Below, piece after piece: positions 63,684 to 64,000 of a stretch of 64,000 nucleotides of DNA. Each line of letters starts with the position of its first letter. Within the stretch, counting starts at the first letter, position 1. The notes beneath the pieces were generated by a model. It did not search any database. It had not been told where the DNA came from and saw only the letters and a program-made list of their open reading frames with translations. The position numbers and the translations under genes are program-made. The DNA comes from Ciceribacter sichuanensis (GTDB taxonomy: Bacteria > Pseudomonadota > Alphaproteobacteria > Rhizobiales > Rhizobiaceae): positions 186,001-250,000 of the forward strand of contig NZ_JAMXLX010000003.1 of NCBI RefSeq assembly GCF_024055605.1, in the 5' to 3' direction.

Positions 63684-63884
63684 TCAGAATGCCGTTCCCG
63701 AGCGTACGCCGAGCTTCTTGAAGATCATCGCGGCAGGGCAGAAGCCGGTAAAAGCGGACTGCAGCAGGTTGGCGCCGACGAAGACGGTGAACCAGACGAA
63801 CAGCGGATGTACGAACACCGTCAACACGACGGAAAGGAGAACCATCGCACCGGCGAAAGCCAGAACCATACGATCGAGAGACAT
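63684..63884 (-). CDS. DUF2892 (YgaP-like) inner-membrane protein
   Basis: A 66-residue protein with two transmembrane helices: 'MVLAFAGAMVLLSVVLTVF' and 'WFTVFVGANLLQSAFTG', then FCPAAMIFKKLG. The CP(x)-KKLG ending is the DUF2892 hallmark; in YgaP this domain is fused to a rhodanese and takes part in sulfur handling. GGAGG lies five bases before the ATG. It heads the minus-strand operon with the RND adaptor and permease, just behind the AT-rich palindrome. Confidence 0.85.
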   Translation of the reverse strand: MSLDRMVLAFAGAMVLLSVVLTVFVHPLFVWFTVFVGANLLQSAFTGFCPAAMIFKKLGVRSGTAF

Positions 63885-63900
63885 AAAGACCTCCGGGAAA

Positions 63901-63924
63901 ATATATACACATATTCGTATATAT
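63901..63924. promoter_or_regulatory. AT-rich perfect palindrome, probable ArsR/BigR-type operator
   Basis: ATATATAC (63901-63908), eight bases, then GTATATAT (63917-63924): perfect 8-bp inverted arms. It lies 17 bases upstream of the DUF2892 start and 51 bases before a divergent start codon, so one repressor could control both. BigR, an ArsR-family thiol sensor of Agrobacterium and Xylella, controls DUF2892-containing operons through AT-rich palindromes of this kind. Confidence 0.5.
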
Positions 63925-63974
63925 GATGGTTTATATGCATGCAAGCGCTATTTCATCGGAGAAAGGATAAGCGA

Positions 63975-64000
63975 ATGAACGGCGTTCGGAAAGGGAAGGT
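63975..64000 (+). CDS. Start of a divergent gene cut by the window edge
   Basis: ATG at 63975 with AAAGGA upstream opens a frame (MNGVRKGK) that runs off the window. Too little is present to identify it. Its position divergent from the DUF2892-RND operon and across a palindrome suggests a regulator, perhaps of the ArsR/BigR family. Confidence 0.4.

Overview
The window is 64 kb of gene-dense, GC-rich chromosome from an alphaproteobacterium, most likely a member of the Rhizobiaceae (Rhizobium, Agrobacterium or Ensifer relatives). The evidence is a pyruvate carboxylase that looks very close to what I recall of the Rhizobium etli enzyme, the cyclic beta-1,2-glucan genes ndvA and ndvB, an RpoH2-type sigma factor, an Irr-type iron box upstream of bacterioferritin, a GAAC-N7-GAAC LexA box, and a CTCCCC/GGGGAG intergenic repeat of rhizobial style. 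I see no insertion sequence, integrase, phage gene or CRISPR array. Most of the window reads as core chromosome.

Layout, left to right. 1-2051: end of a thiamine ABC transporter (thiP, thiQ). 2306-5890: a secreted M48 protease, rpoH2 and a PAP2 phosphatase. 5986-10852: leuB, leuD, a small membrane protein, a CitE-like lyase coupled to a DUF1737 protein, an SDR oxidoreductase and a zincin-like protease. 10976-16705: a LexA box followed by the SOS mutagenesis cassette imuA-imuB-dnaE2. 17110-30467: tRNA-Ser(CGA), then a housekeeping run of rplU, rpmA, two GNAT acetyltransferases, obgE, proB, proA, nadD, rsfS, rlmH, envC, ctpA, a YibQ-like deacetylase and rppH, with one phosphatase gene on the opposite strand. 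30558-34092: bfr and bfd, and a large MscS-type channel.

34235-49193: the osmoregulated periplasmic glucan locus. NdvB makes cyclic beta-1,2-glucan and NdvA exports it; between them lie a LuxR solo with an intact autoinducer pocket and pyc.

49485-59224 is the most distinctive region. Two divergent gene runs appear to encode uptake and catabolism of a guanidino compound. The minus run holds a Cys-dependent guanidino hydrolase (ADI/DDAH superfamily), a TetR regulator, an AruH-like arginine aminotransferase, an AruI-like 2-ketoarginine decarboxylase and a PuuR-like XRE-cupin regulator. The plus run holds a four-gene polar amino acid ABC transporter and an M20 aminoacylase. The later enzymes (4-guanidinobutyraldehyde dehydrogenase, guanidinobutyrase) are not in the window, so the true substrate is open.

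59232-64000: an intergenic repeat, then an RND efflux pump (permease, adaptor) behind a DUF2892 membrane protein. A perfect AT-rich palindrome sits between that operon and a divergent gene that runs off the window; this resembles BigR/ArsR-type control.
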